NCBI GenBank assembly: GCA_032622095.1
Contig: CP136063.1
Coordinates: 279,675,426 to 279,739,425, forward strand
Direction: 5' to 3'
Source: Siphonodentalium dalli
Lineage: Eukaryota > Mollusca > Scaphopoda > Gadilida > Siphonodentaliidae
DNA length: 64,000 nucleotides
The notes under the pieces were generated by a model. The model was not told the origin of the DNA. It saw only the letters and a list, made by a program, of their open reading frames with translations, and made no database searches. Of this stretch, positions 10,875-22,176 are shown one piece after another (position 1 is the first letter of the stretch; each line of letters opens with the position of its first letter). Both the position numbers and the translations under genes were made by a program.

Positions 10875-12196
10875 TGCAATGAGCAAAACACTCAACACCT
10901 GGGAGCCCCCACCAGGGTGAACTTTGGTTAGAAATGCAACCAAGTTATTTACAACACGGCATTTGCTAATCCTCACTAGGCTTGCCACAATTATTCAATT
11001 AATCGACTAAGCTTCCACAGGTGTGGTTGTCAATGGTTAATTTCTTTTGTTGACGAATCGCCCGGGATGGGTATGGTCATGTCTGTAAGGAGGACAATGC
11101 ACCAATGTCATGCCTGAAAGTAACTGTTATCAGAGTATGCAGCACAATTTATCACCCTGTTCTCTAATCAGACTCGCCACGATGTGGTTTGTTTTACCTT
11201 TAATGTCGCAGCCTATGTTTGGCAGTCATCTTCATAGAATTTTGTGTGTGTCATGTTCTCACAGTCCATGGCGGCCAGCGGCTTTCTTTGCTTTTGATGT
11301 CAGCGCCTACACAACTTTTTATTAAAAACGTCAAGGTTATACATGCAGTAAATGTAACTGCATCCCCGTCACTCCCACAAAACCTCAAATATCTGCCACG
11401 GTCTACCTATGTTAATGGCTGCATCTCCGTCACTCCCACAAAACCTCAAATATCTGCCACGGTCTACCTATGTTAATGGCTGCATCTCCGTCACTCCCAC
11501 AAAACCTCAAATATCTGCCACGGTCTACCTATGTTAATGGCTGCATCTCCGTCACTCCCACAAAACCTCAAATATCTGCCACGGTCTACCTATGTTAATG
11601 GCTGCATCCCCGTCACTCCCACAAAACCTCAAATATCTGCCACGGTCTACCTATGTTAATGGCTGCATCCCCGTCGCTCCCACAAAACCTCAAATATCTG
11701 CCGCGGTCTACCTATGTTAATGGCTGCATCCCCGTCACTCCCACGGTCTACCTATGTTAAAATACGCTGAGATCAGCATTACTTCATGCAATTTTGCACA
11801 GTTACTCTCACATTGTTACTCTCACATTGTGTGTGCAGTTTGCAGAAACATGGGGCTCATCAGCAATTCTGGGCAGTATTTAATAGTAAGGGCATGTTTA
11901 TAACTACATTGGGACACATGAGAGCTTGAGTATTCCTTATTGTGAATATGCAATAAAACACGGAATACTGACAGTTTATAACTAGTAAACTAGTCATTGT
12001 AATTTTGCATTTATCACTTGTTTACCTGGATGAACGATTAATCGACTAACCATCGACAATAACGGTCGATTAGTCGATTCTGAAAACTCATAGTTGTGGC
12101 AACCCTCCTCCTCGCCTCTGAAGATTTTGGTATTTAATGGGTCACTGTGAATCACTCTCCTAAAAAATCACCACGGCATTGAGTGTTTTGCATTAT
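10875..12196. mobile_element. Composite inverted-repeat element containing a minisatellite
   Basis: GCAAAACACTCAA near 10882 recurs inverted near 12180-12195. Further in, GCTTGCCACAATTATTC followed by AATTAATCGACTAA near 10980 pairs with the inverse of GATTAGTCGATT...ATAGTTGTGGCAACC near 12067-12103. The ends thus form a degenerate inverted pair around a 61-bp minisatellite. The GTTGCCACAACTA terminus with TCGATTAATCGAC resembles some hAT ends from general knowledge, but no target duplication was found. Confidence 0.5.
11358..11762. repeat. 61-bp tandem repeat, about 7 copies
   Basis: CTGCATCYCCGTCACTCCCA starts at 11358, 11419, 11480, 11541, 11602, 11663 and 11724, exactly 61 bases apart; the last copy is truncated. 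Differences are confined to a few positions (ATCTCC/ATCCCC, CACT/CGCT). Confidence 0.9.
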
Positions 12197-12329
12197 ATTG
12201 CTCACTATACACGGGCTCACACAAAGTGTGTTTTGTGGATAATATTGCATTCATACTATCATTGATCTATACTATTAGTATATTCTTGAGGAAATTTTCA
12301 TAATCTGGTAACTGTTATTTCTGAAAAAA

Positions 12330-12441
12330 AATACTTTCTAATATATTTGAGGCTCCCTATTGGAGACTCGCATATATAAGAGAATGCATTGACACAGGGT
12401 TTTCGCTAAATTTTAGCAATCTCCAATCATGGAAGGGTTAA
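12330..12441. mobile_element. Truncated right end of a CCCTTTCATG-type TTAA element
   Basis: GAGGCTCCCTATTGGAGACT, GAGAATGCATTG and CATGGAAGGG followed by TTAA (12438-12441) match the right half of the family. The left end is missing; the sequence before 12330 is unrelated AT-rich DNA. Confidence 0.6.
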
Positions 12442-12979
12442 TATGCATAACAGTTACCTCTACATTTTCTGGTTATTACTAGACAGAGGCAGGTATCATT
12501 GTCCATGCTTACTATGTGCAGAAAATATAACAATAAAAATAAAACCCACCCTCCATCATTGATTTGAACAAACAAATGCCCGAGAACCAAAACCCTTTTT
12601 TTTTTGCCTAAATCCTCAATGTTGAGAATGTATGCATTTATTATATGTCCATGTTTTGGCATCTTTTCTGTGATATTGTTTTACATCTATCTCTGGTTAT
12701 TATGCTATAGGATATCATTAATATTAATATGCTAATACATATATGGAACTCACATTAAATTAAACAAAATGGTTGCATGTCAGAAGTTTTTTATAGAAAT
12801 GACAAGAGTTCTATTTAGAGTATGACTGAACAGCATTTTTAATATTAATTTCATTTTAAACCCCATATTATCTCATATTATCTGTTAACGTTTTGCACAA
12901 TGAAATCAGGAAAGTGAACAACATTAATTAATAAGTCCAATTTTAGTCCATTATCTCATATATATTTTGAAGACCTCTG

Positions 12980-13510
12980 TCTGTATGTTTGTTTGTCTGT
13001 ATGTTTGTTTGTCATTTATACAAATCTACGATTCTCGACCGATCGGGACGAAACTTAGTACGTGTGTGTAGTTTGACCAGGCGGTGGACGTTGTCGTATT
13101 GGCGAGCCCGTGCGGCGCCCGCGTCGCGCATGCGCAGACGAGATCTCGGAAACGGGTGGACCTATCGACTTGAAATTTGCTATGTGAATGTATCATGCCC
13201 CGGATACAAATTTTATCGGGTCGCCGAGCCCGTGCGACGCCAACTTCGCGCATGCGCAGACGAGATCTCGGAAACGGGTGGAGCTATCGACTTGAAATTT
13301 GGTATGTGAATGTATCTTGCCCCGGATACAAATTTTATCGGGTCGCCGAGCCCGTGCGACGCCAGCTTCGTGCATGCGCAGACGAGATCTCGGAAACGGG
13401 TGGAGCTATCGACTTGAAATGCATGCGAAGACCAGATCTCGGAAACGGGTGGAGCTATCGACTTGAAATTTGGTTTTTGAAGAGCCCGGACAACGTCGGG
13501 CTCATCGGCT
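12980..13510 (+). mobile_element. GC-rich tandem-unit element, copy 1
   Basis: A GTCTGTATGTTTGTTTGTC head is followed by units of about 122 bp, marked by GAGATCTCGGAAACGGGTGG (near 13139, 13261, 13383, 13435) and CATGCGCAGACGAGATCTCG. It ends in AGCCCGGACAACGTCGGGCT, a short hairpin. GC content is far above the surroundings. A microsatellite head, internal tandem units and a GC-rich terminal hairpin resemble non-autonomous Helitron/Helentron-type elements, but this is inference. Long frames on both strands follow the repeat. Confidence 0.65.
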
Positions 13511-13512
13511 AG

Positions 13513-13786
13513 TCTATTATATATATTGGAACTTCTGTCTGTTTGTGTATATGTATGTGTGTGTGTTATAGACACGGAAACTGCTCGACCGATCCGACCG
13601 TAGGCCTACTTGGATCCCGGGAACAATATGGGCGGGTCCAATTTCATGTTGACCCTGTCCTTGACCTTGCTCATATACGCTCATATAGGCATGTTTCTGG
13701 ACAGATGCTGCATATTCTGCCCAGATGGAGGCGATCACAAAGAAATCCCTAAATAGCCTGGACGAAGTCGGGCAAATCAGCTAGTA
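13513..13786 (+). mobile_element. Related short element with terminal hairpin
   Basis: It starts TCTATTATATATATTGGAAC with a CTGTCTGTTTGTG head and ends CCTGGACGAAGTCGGGCAAA then TCAGCTAGTA, parallel to the neighbour. It carries one GATCCGACCG-containing unit and no repeats. Probably the same superfamily as 12980-13510. Confidence 0.55.
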
Positions 13787-13878
13787 TTAAATAAATACAT
13801 ATGTTCTCTGGCAATTATATATGGAATATATGATGGGGGACTTTTATTTGTTCCTAGAATTCTAGAAATATAGGTGTA

Positions 13879-14275
13879 CTAGCTGGTGGGCCCCGACTTC
13901 GTCCGGGCTGTTTCCCCTCTGCTTTCATCCTGATCTAACATCGAAATCCATCGAAAGGCGCGATTATGACCTTGAATTGACCATTTTGAAGGGTAAGGTC
14001 AGGTCGGGGTCACGATTTGACCCGTCCAAAACACTCCCTGGACAAAATTACCCCTAGTTATCAAATTTCGTTGAAATCCGTCTGGTTTTACCCGATTTGA
14101 CCTTGAATTGAACATGTTGAAGGTCAAGGTTAGGTCGGAGTCACGATTTGACCCGTCCAAAACACTCCCCGGATAAAAATACCCCTAGGTATCAATTTTG
14201 TCGAAATCCGTCCGGCAGTTTTCCCGGCCATAGCTAACAGACAAACAAACAGAAGTCCCAAAATATATATTAGAA
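13879..14275 (-). mobile_element. CTAGCTGG...CCGGGC element, copy in inverse direction
   Basis: It starts CTAGCTGGTGGGCCCCGACT and ends GACAAACAAACAGAAGTCCC followed by ATATATATT, which is the inverse layout of the preceding element. Inside, ATTTGACCCGTCCAAAACAC occurs twice about 130 bases apart. Confidence 0.6.
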
Positions 14276-14276
14276 G

Positions 14277-14945
14277 ACTAGCAGGTGACCCGACTTAGTC
14301 CGGGCTTTGACCTTGAATTGACCATTTTGAAGGTCAGGTCGGGGTCACGATTTGACCCGTCTAAAACACAACCCCCGACAAAAGTATCCCTAGGTGTCAT
14401 ATTTCGTCGAAATCCGTTAATTTTTTAATTTAATTTGAGTTAATTCTGCCTTTTTAATCAAGAGAAATGATGGTAACCGTCCCGTGATGGTACCCGTCCC
14501 TAAAAGAGGTACGTTTGTGGGTACCCGTTTCAAGGTGAAGATCACCTCGGGTGGAAAAACTTACCCGATGAAAATCTCCCCCGTTCCTTGGAACCCCTAA
14601 GTACGAAGACAGACATAAGAATCACACAACACGCTCATGTCTGGATACAGACACACTCACGTCTGGCCCCAGACATAAGAATCACACTACACGCATACGC
14701 TCTTTATCAACGACACTGCGGATACGAACGCTCTTTAACTATCAACGCGATTAACCCCACAGTGCCAAAGACGGTCATTTTGGTGACTGGGAGTGGATAA
14801 GGGGTGCTGTGAGCTTCACCAAAACGGCGGTAAACACTGCCCGTGGGTTTTTAACCTTAGATTGGAAGTTTGAGCTCAATCGGTCCAGCCTTTTTCCCGG
14901 CCATAGCTAACAGACAAACAGAAGTCCCAAAATATATATTAGACT
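14277..14945 (-). mobile_element. Second inverse copy of the CTAGC...CCGGGC element
   Basis: It starts CTAGCAGGTGACCCGACTTA, shares GGTCGGGGTCACGATTTGAC with the previous copy, and ends GACAAACAGAAGTCCC and ATATATATTAGA. The middle (about 14420-14830) is unrelated to the previous copy and includes a short direct repeat of CACACACTCAC/ACATAAGAATCACAC type. Confidence 0.55.
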
Positions 14946-15500
14946 AGCTGATGTGCCCGACGTTGTCCGGGCTATTCAAAAACCAAATTTCAAGTCGATA
15001 GCTCTACCCAGCCCGACGTTGTCCGGGCTATTCAAAAAACAAATTTCAAGTTGATAGCTCTACCTGTTTCCGAGATCTGGTCTGCGCATGCGCGAAGCTG
15101 GCGTCGCACGGGCTCGGCGACCCGATAAAATTTGTATCAGGGGCAAGATACATTCACATACCAAATTTCAAGTCGATAGCTCCACCCGTTTCCGAGATCT
15201 GGTCTGCGCATGCGCGAAGCTGGCGTCGCATGGGCTCGGCGACCCGATAAAATTTGTATCCGGGGCAAGATACATTCACATAGCAAATTTCAAGTCGATA
15301 GCTCCACCCGTTTACGAGATCTCGTCTGCGCATGCGCGAAGCGGGCGCCGCACGGGCTCGCCAATACGACAACGTCCACCGCCTGGTCAAACTACACACA
15401 CGTAGCAAGTTTCGTCCCGATCGGTCGAGAATAGTAGATTTGTATAAATGACAAACAAACATTCAGACAAACAGATAGAGGTCTTCAAAATATATATGAG
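14946..15500 (-). mobile_element. GC-rich tandem-unit element, copy 2 (inverted relative to 12980-13510)
   Basis: It begins CTAGCTGATGTGCCCGACGT, with inverted copies of the 122-bp unit (CCACCCGTTTCCGAGATCTG near 15182 and others), and ends with GACAAACAAACATTCAGACA and ATATATAT. Unit sequence is highly similar to copy 1 but on the opposite strand, so the two could pair or recombine to invert the 1.5 kb between them. Confidence 0.65.
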
Positions 15501-15532
15501 ATAACTACAATTTTTCAAGCAGTATAAATAGA

Positions 15533-15672
15533 GGATACCTATGGCTTTTGACTGAATATGAGAATTATCATGAGTTGGTACAAGCAAATACCAATTTTCC
15601 ACGAGCGGCTTGTATATTTGCTTGTACCCACGAATGATAATTCTCATGTTCAGTCAAAAGCCATAGGTTTCC
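15533..15672. mobile_element. Short palindromic element
   Basis: GGATACCTATGGCTTTTGAC near 15531 pairs with GTCAAAAGCCATAGGTTTCC near 15653, and GAGAATTATCATGAGTTGGT pairs with the inverted copy near 15620. Nearly the whole 140 bp folds back on itself. No target duplication is clear. Confidence 0.7.
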
Positions 15673-16065
15673 TTTTTATTATATGCGGTTTTGTTATTTC
15701 AATTTACAATTATTTCTCTCAGGCGATTGTTTTGCCGAATTAAATAGACAGAAACAAATCAGCTGATCACCAACTGATTGACTAGTCTCTGGCTCATAGA
15801 TAAAAGACTACACGAAGCTTTCGGATGATTTACAGACTCACTTTTTTGGGAGTAAATATACTTGAATGAACAACATGTATCCGTATCAATATCATTCCCA
15901 GTGGAAACAGACAGTACTGTGAAATCGCAAGTCCTTCACAAAGTTAACAATAATAAAAATTGCTTGAATAATTGTTAATTTAATAAAGCACACAATAGTA
16001 TATATCAATGTTAATATATTCATCCTGTGAAACAACAATTGCTAATGTTGCTACTTAATAAAATA

Positions 16066-16184
16066 CTTATTAATTGGTTGTTTCCACATTGACTGAGTTA
16101 TGAGGACCCGGTCTGTCATATTAGCCTGCTGCCTCAGGCCAATACGACAGATATCGGCCAATATGGAAACAACCAATTAATAAC
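16066..16184. mobile_element. Short palindromic element with 24-bp inverted ends
   Basis: TTATTAATTGGTTGTTTCCA at the left end is matched by TGGAAACAACCAATTAATAA at the right; the centre contains CATATTAGCCTGCTGCCTC. It is a hairpin-type miniature element. Confidence 0.7.
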
Positions 16185-16263
16185 AAATTATTATTTATTT
16201 TAATTATATTTTGTAACTCTCATTGGTGGAATATTTCCTAACAAACTGTTCATTGCCGATTAA

Positions 16264-16765
16264 TTTTGGATGAACACAGTACTAGTTATTTTGGATGAAC
16301 ACAGTACTAGTTATTTTGGATGAACACAGTACTAGTTATTTTGGATGAACACAGTACTAGTTATTTTGGATGAACACAGTACTAGTTATTTTGGATGAAC
16401 ACAGTACTAGTTATTTTGGATGAACACAGTACTAGTTATTTTGGATGAACACAGTACTAGTTATTTTGGATGAACACAGTACTAATTATTTTGGATGAAC
16501 ACAGTACTAGTTATTTTGGATGAACACAGTACTAGTTATTTTGGATGAACACAGTACTAGTTATTTTGGATGAACACAGTACTAGTTATTTTGGATGAAC
16601 ACAGTACTAGTTATTTTGGATGAACACAGTACTAGTTATTTTGGATGAACACAGTACTAGTTATTTTGGATGAACACAGTACTAGTTATTTTGGATGAAC
16701 ACAGTACTAGTTATTTTGGATGAACACAGTACTAGTTATTTTGGATGAACACAGTACTAGTTATT
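16264..16765. repeat. 25-bp minisatellite, 20 near-perfect copies
   Basis: TTGGATGAACACAGTACTAG recurs every 25 bases from 16266 to 16741, 20 times, with only one obvious variant (ACTAATT for ACTAGTT near 16481). Such homogeneity means recent expansion or ongoing homogenisation. No flanking cas-like genes or spacers exist, so it is not a CRISPR array. Confidence 0.95.
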
Positions 16766-16840
16766 TGCATTTTTTCATAGTTCAGATGTTTTTACGAAGG
16801 AGTAAATAATAGTTTAATGTTGTTGTTTTTGAGATATCAC

Positions 16841-17780
16841 TTTGAATTTAAAGGTACTCAACCCGATAAAACTCCTCTCAATTACTATTTCAATGGCTTC
16901 GGGGGTCAAAAATATTTGATTCGAGTCGAGGAAGTCACCCATCAAAGCTCAGATTTGTTAGATATCGATTTTAGAAATCTATTATTTTTCATTATCGGGA
17001 ATACTATCTGGCCCAGAACTCGGTCAAAATTGCGTTAAAATTACCACTTGATTTTAGTGTTATCCATGCATCCTTGTCTGTTTGAATAGATTTGGAGAAC
17101 ACATCCAGAGCAGATTACGGCAGTTAGCAGTACTCATCTCGAGTTTATAACAAATTTCAAAAATCAATATCTAATAACTCTGAGCTTTGTTTGATGGGTT
17201 CCTCGACTCGAATCAAATATTTTTTACCCCCAAAGCCAAAGAAATAGTAATATAGGACCCTCCGATCGGATTGTTGTTGTTGGAATCTGTTGAGATGGGG
17301 ACCCTCTTTACGGGTTGAGTACCTTTAAGTCTTGAAATAGTGTGTCTGTCATTTTTCACAATGAGATCCCCAGAGTGTGAATTTAGTGACGCATCCTGCT
17401 CAATGGGCTAACATCACTAAATTCACCCTCTGGGGACCTCATTCTCCTCAGGCCTCATCTTCTGGGATGTATCTATACTCCCAAATTAACGTTGCTTTCA
17501 GTAACTTTTTCCCTTCTGTTCAGTTTCTATCACCTAATTTGCAGAAGGTAAAATGCATTATCAAGGTGATTAATTATATAATGGGTGAACATCAACTTTA
17601 ACTGGGGAACTTCAATCTGATCCGAGGTCTCCCATAGCAGTTGAAGCCTCAGCAGAATGAGATTCCGAGAGATTTAATTTGGTGATGGCAGCCCGCCATG
17701 TGGATGGCAGCATTAAATTCACCCTCTGGGGACCTCATTCTGCAAATGACAGACACACTATTTCTAGACTTGTTTGAATT
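16841..17780. mobile_element. hAT-like element split at its left end by the TTAA element
   Basis: The 8-bp direct repeat TTTGAATT lies at 16841-16848 and 17773-17780. Between them, once the TTAA element is removed, the ends read TAAGTCTTGAAATAGTGTGT and, inverted, CAAGTCTAGAAATAGTGTGT. Interior blocks with GAATGAG...CCAGAG and TTCACCCTCTGGGGACCTCA match the element at 895-1143. This shows a nested insertion with the order of events readable. Confidence 0.75.
16848..17328. mobile_element. TTAA-target element AGGTACTCAACCC, copy 1
   Basis: The inverted ends are AGGTACTCAACCC and GGGTTGAGTACCT, flanked by TTAA at 16848-16851 and 17325-17328. The interior carries a weak second inverted pair (CTTCGGGGGTCAAAAATATT with AAATATTTTTTACCCCCAAA). 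A near-identical copy is at 23987-24463. This copy has landed exactly at the left edge of a hAT-like element (next entry). Confidence 0.85.
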
Positions 17781-18067
17781 AATAAGATAAGCATATCTTT
17801 AAAGACATATTCTGGAGTTATTAACGTATAAAATTGAGAAGTTTGTACCTACAAACTTTCTCTACTTGAAGAATGTAACAATCGACTGAGATTGTCAAAA
17901 ATTCTAATCACATTGAATTTGCCATTTCAGAGAACATAACATCTGACCTAGGCACAAAAGTGAATATATACTCCTATCTTTGGAACGAATTATTAAGTGA
18001 TAAAACAAGGTAATAATTCCACCAACAATATTCACCTCATGTACATCGCTTATATCAATTATACTGT

Positions 18068-18339
18068 TTAACACTTTCATGATGGGAGCTGCGTTGGTGC
18101 AGCATTAAATACCATGTGCCAGTGGGTACTAACTTCTCTGATATATGCTAGTCTCCCATAGGGAACCTCATATATATATAAGAGAAAGCACTGGCTTACA
18201 AAGTCAAGGTAAATATTGTTAGGCCAATGTATTCTCTTATATATGCAAGGCTCCCTATAGGAGACTCGCATATATAAGAGAAAGCATTGGCACATGTTTT
18301 TCTCAAAATTTCAGGAAGCTCCAGTCATGAAAGGGTTAA
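18068..18339. mobile_element. TTAA-target CCCTTTCATG-type element with two hairpins
   Basis: TTAA is at 18068-18071 and 18336-18339. The ends are CACTTTCATGATGGGAGCT and AGCTCCAGTCATGAAAGGG. Two divergent hairpins (about 18117-18195 and 18222-18290) use GGCTCCCTATAGGAGACTCG-type centres rather than the GTCGACCATAGGTCG centre. Confidence 0.75.
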
Positions 18340-18677
18340 GAACATGGAACAAAAGCATGGAACAAATTAATTTGGGCAGCGGAGTACTTTAAAAGCTCAA
18401 CTCATAGTCTTTTCAGATTTTATCTCTCGATTTCCCATGTGAACACAATGTACATTCAAACCGAACACCGTTCAGTCTGACCTTTTTGTTCGGCTTTTAG
18501 AAAATTGTGTCATCTCAAAACATAAAGCTGCCATTACAAAGAGCGATTAAGATGTGCAAATTAAATGATGTAACTTTGTTGGGCAACAATAATAATATAT
18601 ATTTATTTTAATATAGATAAACCCTTTTAAAAATATTAAGACTGATTATTAATGAGCTCTTGTTGCAGTTTTTAATT

Positions 18678-18849
18678 ACAGTAATGCCCTAAATAATCGA
18701 CTCCTTAACCACAGAATAATTATGGGTAAAATATGGAAATATGGCTTGTTGCCATTCATCGGAAAGCTTTCATATTTCCGAATAAATCCTGAAAAATTAC
18801 CCATGAAACTGCTGTGGTTAAGGAGTTGATTATTTAGGGCATTACTGTA
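18678..18849. mobile_element. TA-target palindromic element (mariner-like size and target)
   Basis: CAGTAATGCCCTAAATAATC at the left and GATTATTTAGGGCATTACTG at the right, flanked by TA on both sides, with inner pairs ACTCCTTAACCACAG and CTGTGGTTAAGGAGT. TA flanks suggest Tc1/mariner-type mobilisation (inference). A degenerate second copy lies at about 19190-19394. Confidence 0.75.
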
Positions 18850-19189
18850 TGTTGCTGAACAATGATTTGCCAATACTTAGCTCTTGGCTATGATCGCTTT
18901 TCAATGACGAAGATTGTAGATCATTTCCTTTCAGAATTCAATGCTTAGTGCAAACTATTGTGTTAGTTCAATCGTTCTGGACGAAAACTGTAATAGTTGA
19001 ATATAGTTATACTCTAGTGTTCCAATAAACATGCAGTCCCAATTAAACGTGCAGGGTGGAAATCCTGATAAAATTTAATAAAGTGCAGACACGAATAAAC
19101 GTGCAGTGAAGTGCAGTCGAGACCATTATAACTGTTAACATTTGTAATTATCATGAAAAAAGAAATTTCCTGGAATGTGGATACATGTA

Positions 19190-19394
19190 GAGTAATGCCC
19201 TAAATAATTTACTCCATAACCACAACATAATTATGGGTTAACTTTTCTTGATTTAGTTGGAAATATGGCTTGTTGCTATTCATCTCACTGAAAGCTTTCT
19301 GATGAATGGCAACAAGCCATATTTCTGAATAAATCCTGAAAAGATACCCATAATTCTGCTGTGGCTAAGGAGTCGATTATTAAGGGCATTACAG
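19190..19394. mobile_element. Second copy of the TA-target palindromic element
   Basis: AGTAATGCCCTAAATAATTT and GATTATTAAGGGCATTAC ends, with inner inverted ATGGCTTGTTGCTATTCATC and ATGGCAACAAGCCATATTTC blocks. More diverged than the copy at 18678. Confidence 0.65.
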
Positions 19395-19479
19395 GGTGTT
19401 CCCACAAGGGTATCCTGTGTCCCTCTATCTTCCACACAGTTGTCAAAACAAACAAATGTGACATCTTAGTTGGGAGTTA

Positions 19480-20285
19480 GAAGTAAAATAAAAAACATCC
19501 ATTACCCTGCAGGGAGCCCCACACATACATAGAAGCATATAGAAGAGTGTCGTCTGCTCGTGTTGTCTGGGGTTCTATATGGGTGAAATTATAAAATTGT
19601 TAAAGAATACAAGAAAAAATTATTAAAATTGTATAAAATTGTTAGGCCAATGCATTCTCTTATATATGCGAGGGGACCTATGGTCGACTCGCATATATAA
19701 GAGAATGCATTGGCACAGGGTAAAAAAATCCCGACATGGCTTTTGCATGTTGTCACTGTTGCGCGCTTGCAAGTGTAGGGACCAATAACTAAATGATCTT
19801 GTTTGGTGTCAATACTATTCATGCAAATGATGGGTGATTCTGTACAGCTGGCATCAAGAAATATACAGCTGGTATCATAAGAAATACCTTGCCGCGATTT
19901 TTGTCAACAAAATATACTAAGTTTCCGGTGGAGGGCCTAAATAAAAATATGTGCAGACCCATATAAGCTTCATGCTGGATGAAATTTGTGTATGAATTTT
20001 AAAATGTTGTAAGTCGGGATTTTTTTTACCCTGTGCCAATGCATTCTCTTATATATGCGAGTCGACCATAGGTCGCCTCGCATATATAAGAGAATGCATT
20101 GGCCTAACAATTTTTTACAATTTTAATAATTTTTTCTTGTATTCTTTAACAATTTTATAATTTCACCCATACAGAGCCCCAGACAAACATGAGCAGACGA
20201 CACTCTTCTATATGCTTCTATATATGTGTGGGGCTCCCTGCAGGGTAATGGATGTTTTTTTATTTTATGTCCTAAAAATTGTAAG
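19480..20285. mobile_element. Inverted pair of hairpin-bearing elements around 290 bp
   Basis: The left part (19480-19735) runs ACATCCATTACCCTGCAGGG, a gap, one conserved hairpin (19647-19718), then GGTAAAAAAATCCCGAC. The right part (20015-20285) is the inverse: GTCGGGATTTTTTTTACC, a hairpin (20036-20103), then CCCTGCAGGGTAATGGATGT. The same two outer blocks occur at 28030-28430 in the complete element, so this is a rearranged or nested copy. Confidence 0.65.
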
Positions 20286-20304
20286 AAACATTTATTTTAA
20301 AAAA

Positions 20305-20400
20305 ATGATAAAAAATTGTTAGGCCAATGCATTCTCTTACATATATAAGAGAATGCATTGGCCTAACAATTTTTAATAATTTTTAAATAAATGTGCAGAC
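20305..20400. mobile_element. Solo shortened hairpin
   Basis: TTGTTAGGCCAATGCATTCT and its inverse AGAATGCATTGGCCTAACAA lie back to back around ACATATATAA, with flanking AT-rich arms. The central GTCGAC part of the usual hairpin is missing. Confidence 0.6.
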
Positions 20401-20644
20401 CCAAAAAGGCAATGTGCAGAATGGAATTTGTGTATGAACATGTATGTTTATTTGGAAGACTAGAGTAATAGTTAATTAAAATAGAAATTATGATATCACA
20501 GAGCTGGATTGCGACATCACCTTGGGGGGAAAAGCTTCCAGCAAACAGGTTTTGTATAATTTCTGTTAATCTTGGATGATCCCAGGAATCTTGGATGATC
20601 CCAGGAATTTTCATTTCAGATTACCCTATTAAACTGCCTTAATT

Positions 20645-20756
20645 TGCCTGAAGCTAATAACTCTCATCTCATTTATTATGATAGTCATATCTCACTGAAT
20701 TCTGAAGCTAATAACTCTCATCTCATTTATTATGTTAGTCATATCTCACTGAATTG
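20645..20756. repeat. Tandem duplication of about 53 bp
   Basis: GAAGCTAATAACTCTCATCT continuing to GTCATATCTCACTGAATT occurs twice in succession (from 20651 and from 20704), with one clear substitution (ATGATAG/ATGTTAG). Confidence 0.8.
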
Positions 20757-20759
20757 TTA

Positions 20760-21910
20760 TATTTTAAGTTGAAGTTTTATCACAAATTTTTAAATAAATT
20801 GTTAATTTGTTGGAGAAATGTCTTGATTCATTTTCTTCTGCAGTCTGCAGAACAGAATAGCCATGAAGATGCACGTTAAATCAATTTATATAATGGATTT
20901 GGCATTATCAAAATAAGCTACTTGTTTGTAGAATGGGTGACATGCACAGACTTATAACTTAATTTATGGACATATTCAGAAAAAATTTTGCACCTCGTAA
21001 ATTAGGAATCTTTCCCCCCACGTAAATTATAAAAAGTCAATGGATCCCCCCATGTAAATGCTTGAATTTCACTGACCAGATGTCGGATTCGCAGCCAATC
21101 ACACACAGATCATGTGAACCAGTGGTCAGTATATATGAACAACTGCTGTCAACGCATGTGTATTTATGCTCATGCCACTTTAACACAAATCATGTCATAA
21201 ACAGAGAATATGAAATGAGTGTTTCTCATATGAAATTTATGAAACAAGTCTTAGAATTTGCTTTTTTGTCGAGCCTTTGGTGAGATGAAACGGAATATTC
21301 AAGACGAGTTTCTGAAATTTCATATAAGAGTAACATGAGTTTCATGTTGTATTTATCATATGATTCTATTTGAGTTGATTTTCATCAGAAATACTACAGT
21401 GACACAGTAGAAATTGGTTAAACTAAAATAATTCATCATGTGCCTGAGGCGCGTTTCAATATTACGAAGCGATTGCATGTATCCGCACATAAAACATTTC
21501 CAGTTCTGTGGTTTGGTCTCTAATTTCTCTTAATTTTTGGACAATTCTGGATTTTAGTTATTCCACTTATAATTCGACAACAGGTGAGATTTTTATAAGC
21601 ATTTTGAGGGGGGGTGCAAAAATGGGAATTATGCAAAACTTGTGTTTGGTCTGATTCTGATTTCTGATTCAAGGGGGTCGGTGCAGTTGGAATTTCCCCA
21701 AGGTGAACACCCCCCCCCCAATGGATACTTGTAGCTATGTCCCTGGTTGTGGTGATTTATTAGTAAAAGTTTATGGATATGAGCTTGTTAGAATGATAAC
21801 ATTAACAAATTATCAATTTTAAAAACAAGGTCATACAGGCAGTATACTTTGGGAACAGTTAGTTCCCTTAAAAGTTCATTTGCATTAATTTTGAGTTCGT
21901 TAGCCTGAGA
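20760..21910. other. About 1.1 kb with no recognised feature
   Basis: AT-rich sequence with short G and C runs (for example near 21608 and 21711). No gene, inverted repeat or tandem period could be supported. Confidence 0.4.
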
Positions 21911-21913
21911 ACT

Positions 21914-22176
21914 TTAACCCTTCCATAACTGGAGCTTCCTGAAATTTTGTGAAAACCCTGTGCCAATGCTTTCTCTTATATATGCGAGTCTCCCATAGGG
22001 AATCTCCCATATATAAGAGAATATATTGGCCTAAAATTATTTAATTTGAACTTGTAAGCCAGTGTGTTCTCTTATATATGTGAGGCTCTGTATGGGAGAC
22101 TCGCATATGTAAGAGAAAGCATTGGCACATGATCTTTAATGCTGCACCAGCGCAGCTCCCGTCATGAGACCTTTAA
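21914..22176. mobile_element. TTAA-target CCCTTCCATA/TCATGA-type element
   Basis: TTAA at 21914-21917 and 22173-22176. Left end CCCTTCCATAACTGGAGCTT; right end AGCTCCCGTCATGAGACC. Two divergent hairpins (21960-22030, 22059-22130). It is the inverse orientation of the copy at 18068. Confidence 0.7.

Noticed and set aside
13026-15462. Overlapping frames of 60-120 codons in the GC-rich elements
   Set aside because: They track the 122-bp unit on both strands and mirror each other; GC-rich sequence lowers stop frequency.
16264-16765. CRISPR-like look of the 25-bp array
   Set aside because: There are no spacers between repeats and the context is eukaryotic; it is a minisatellite.
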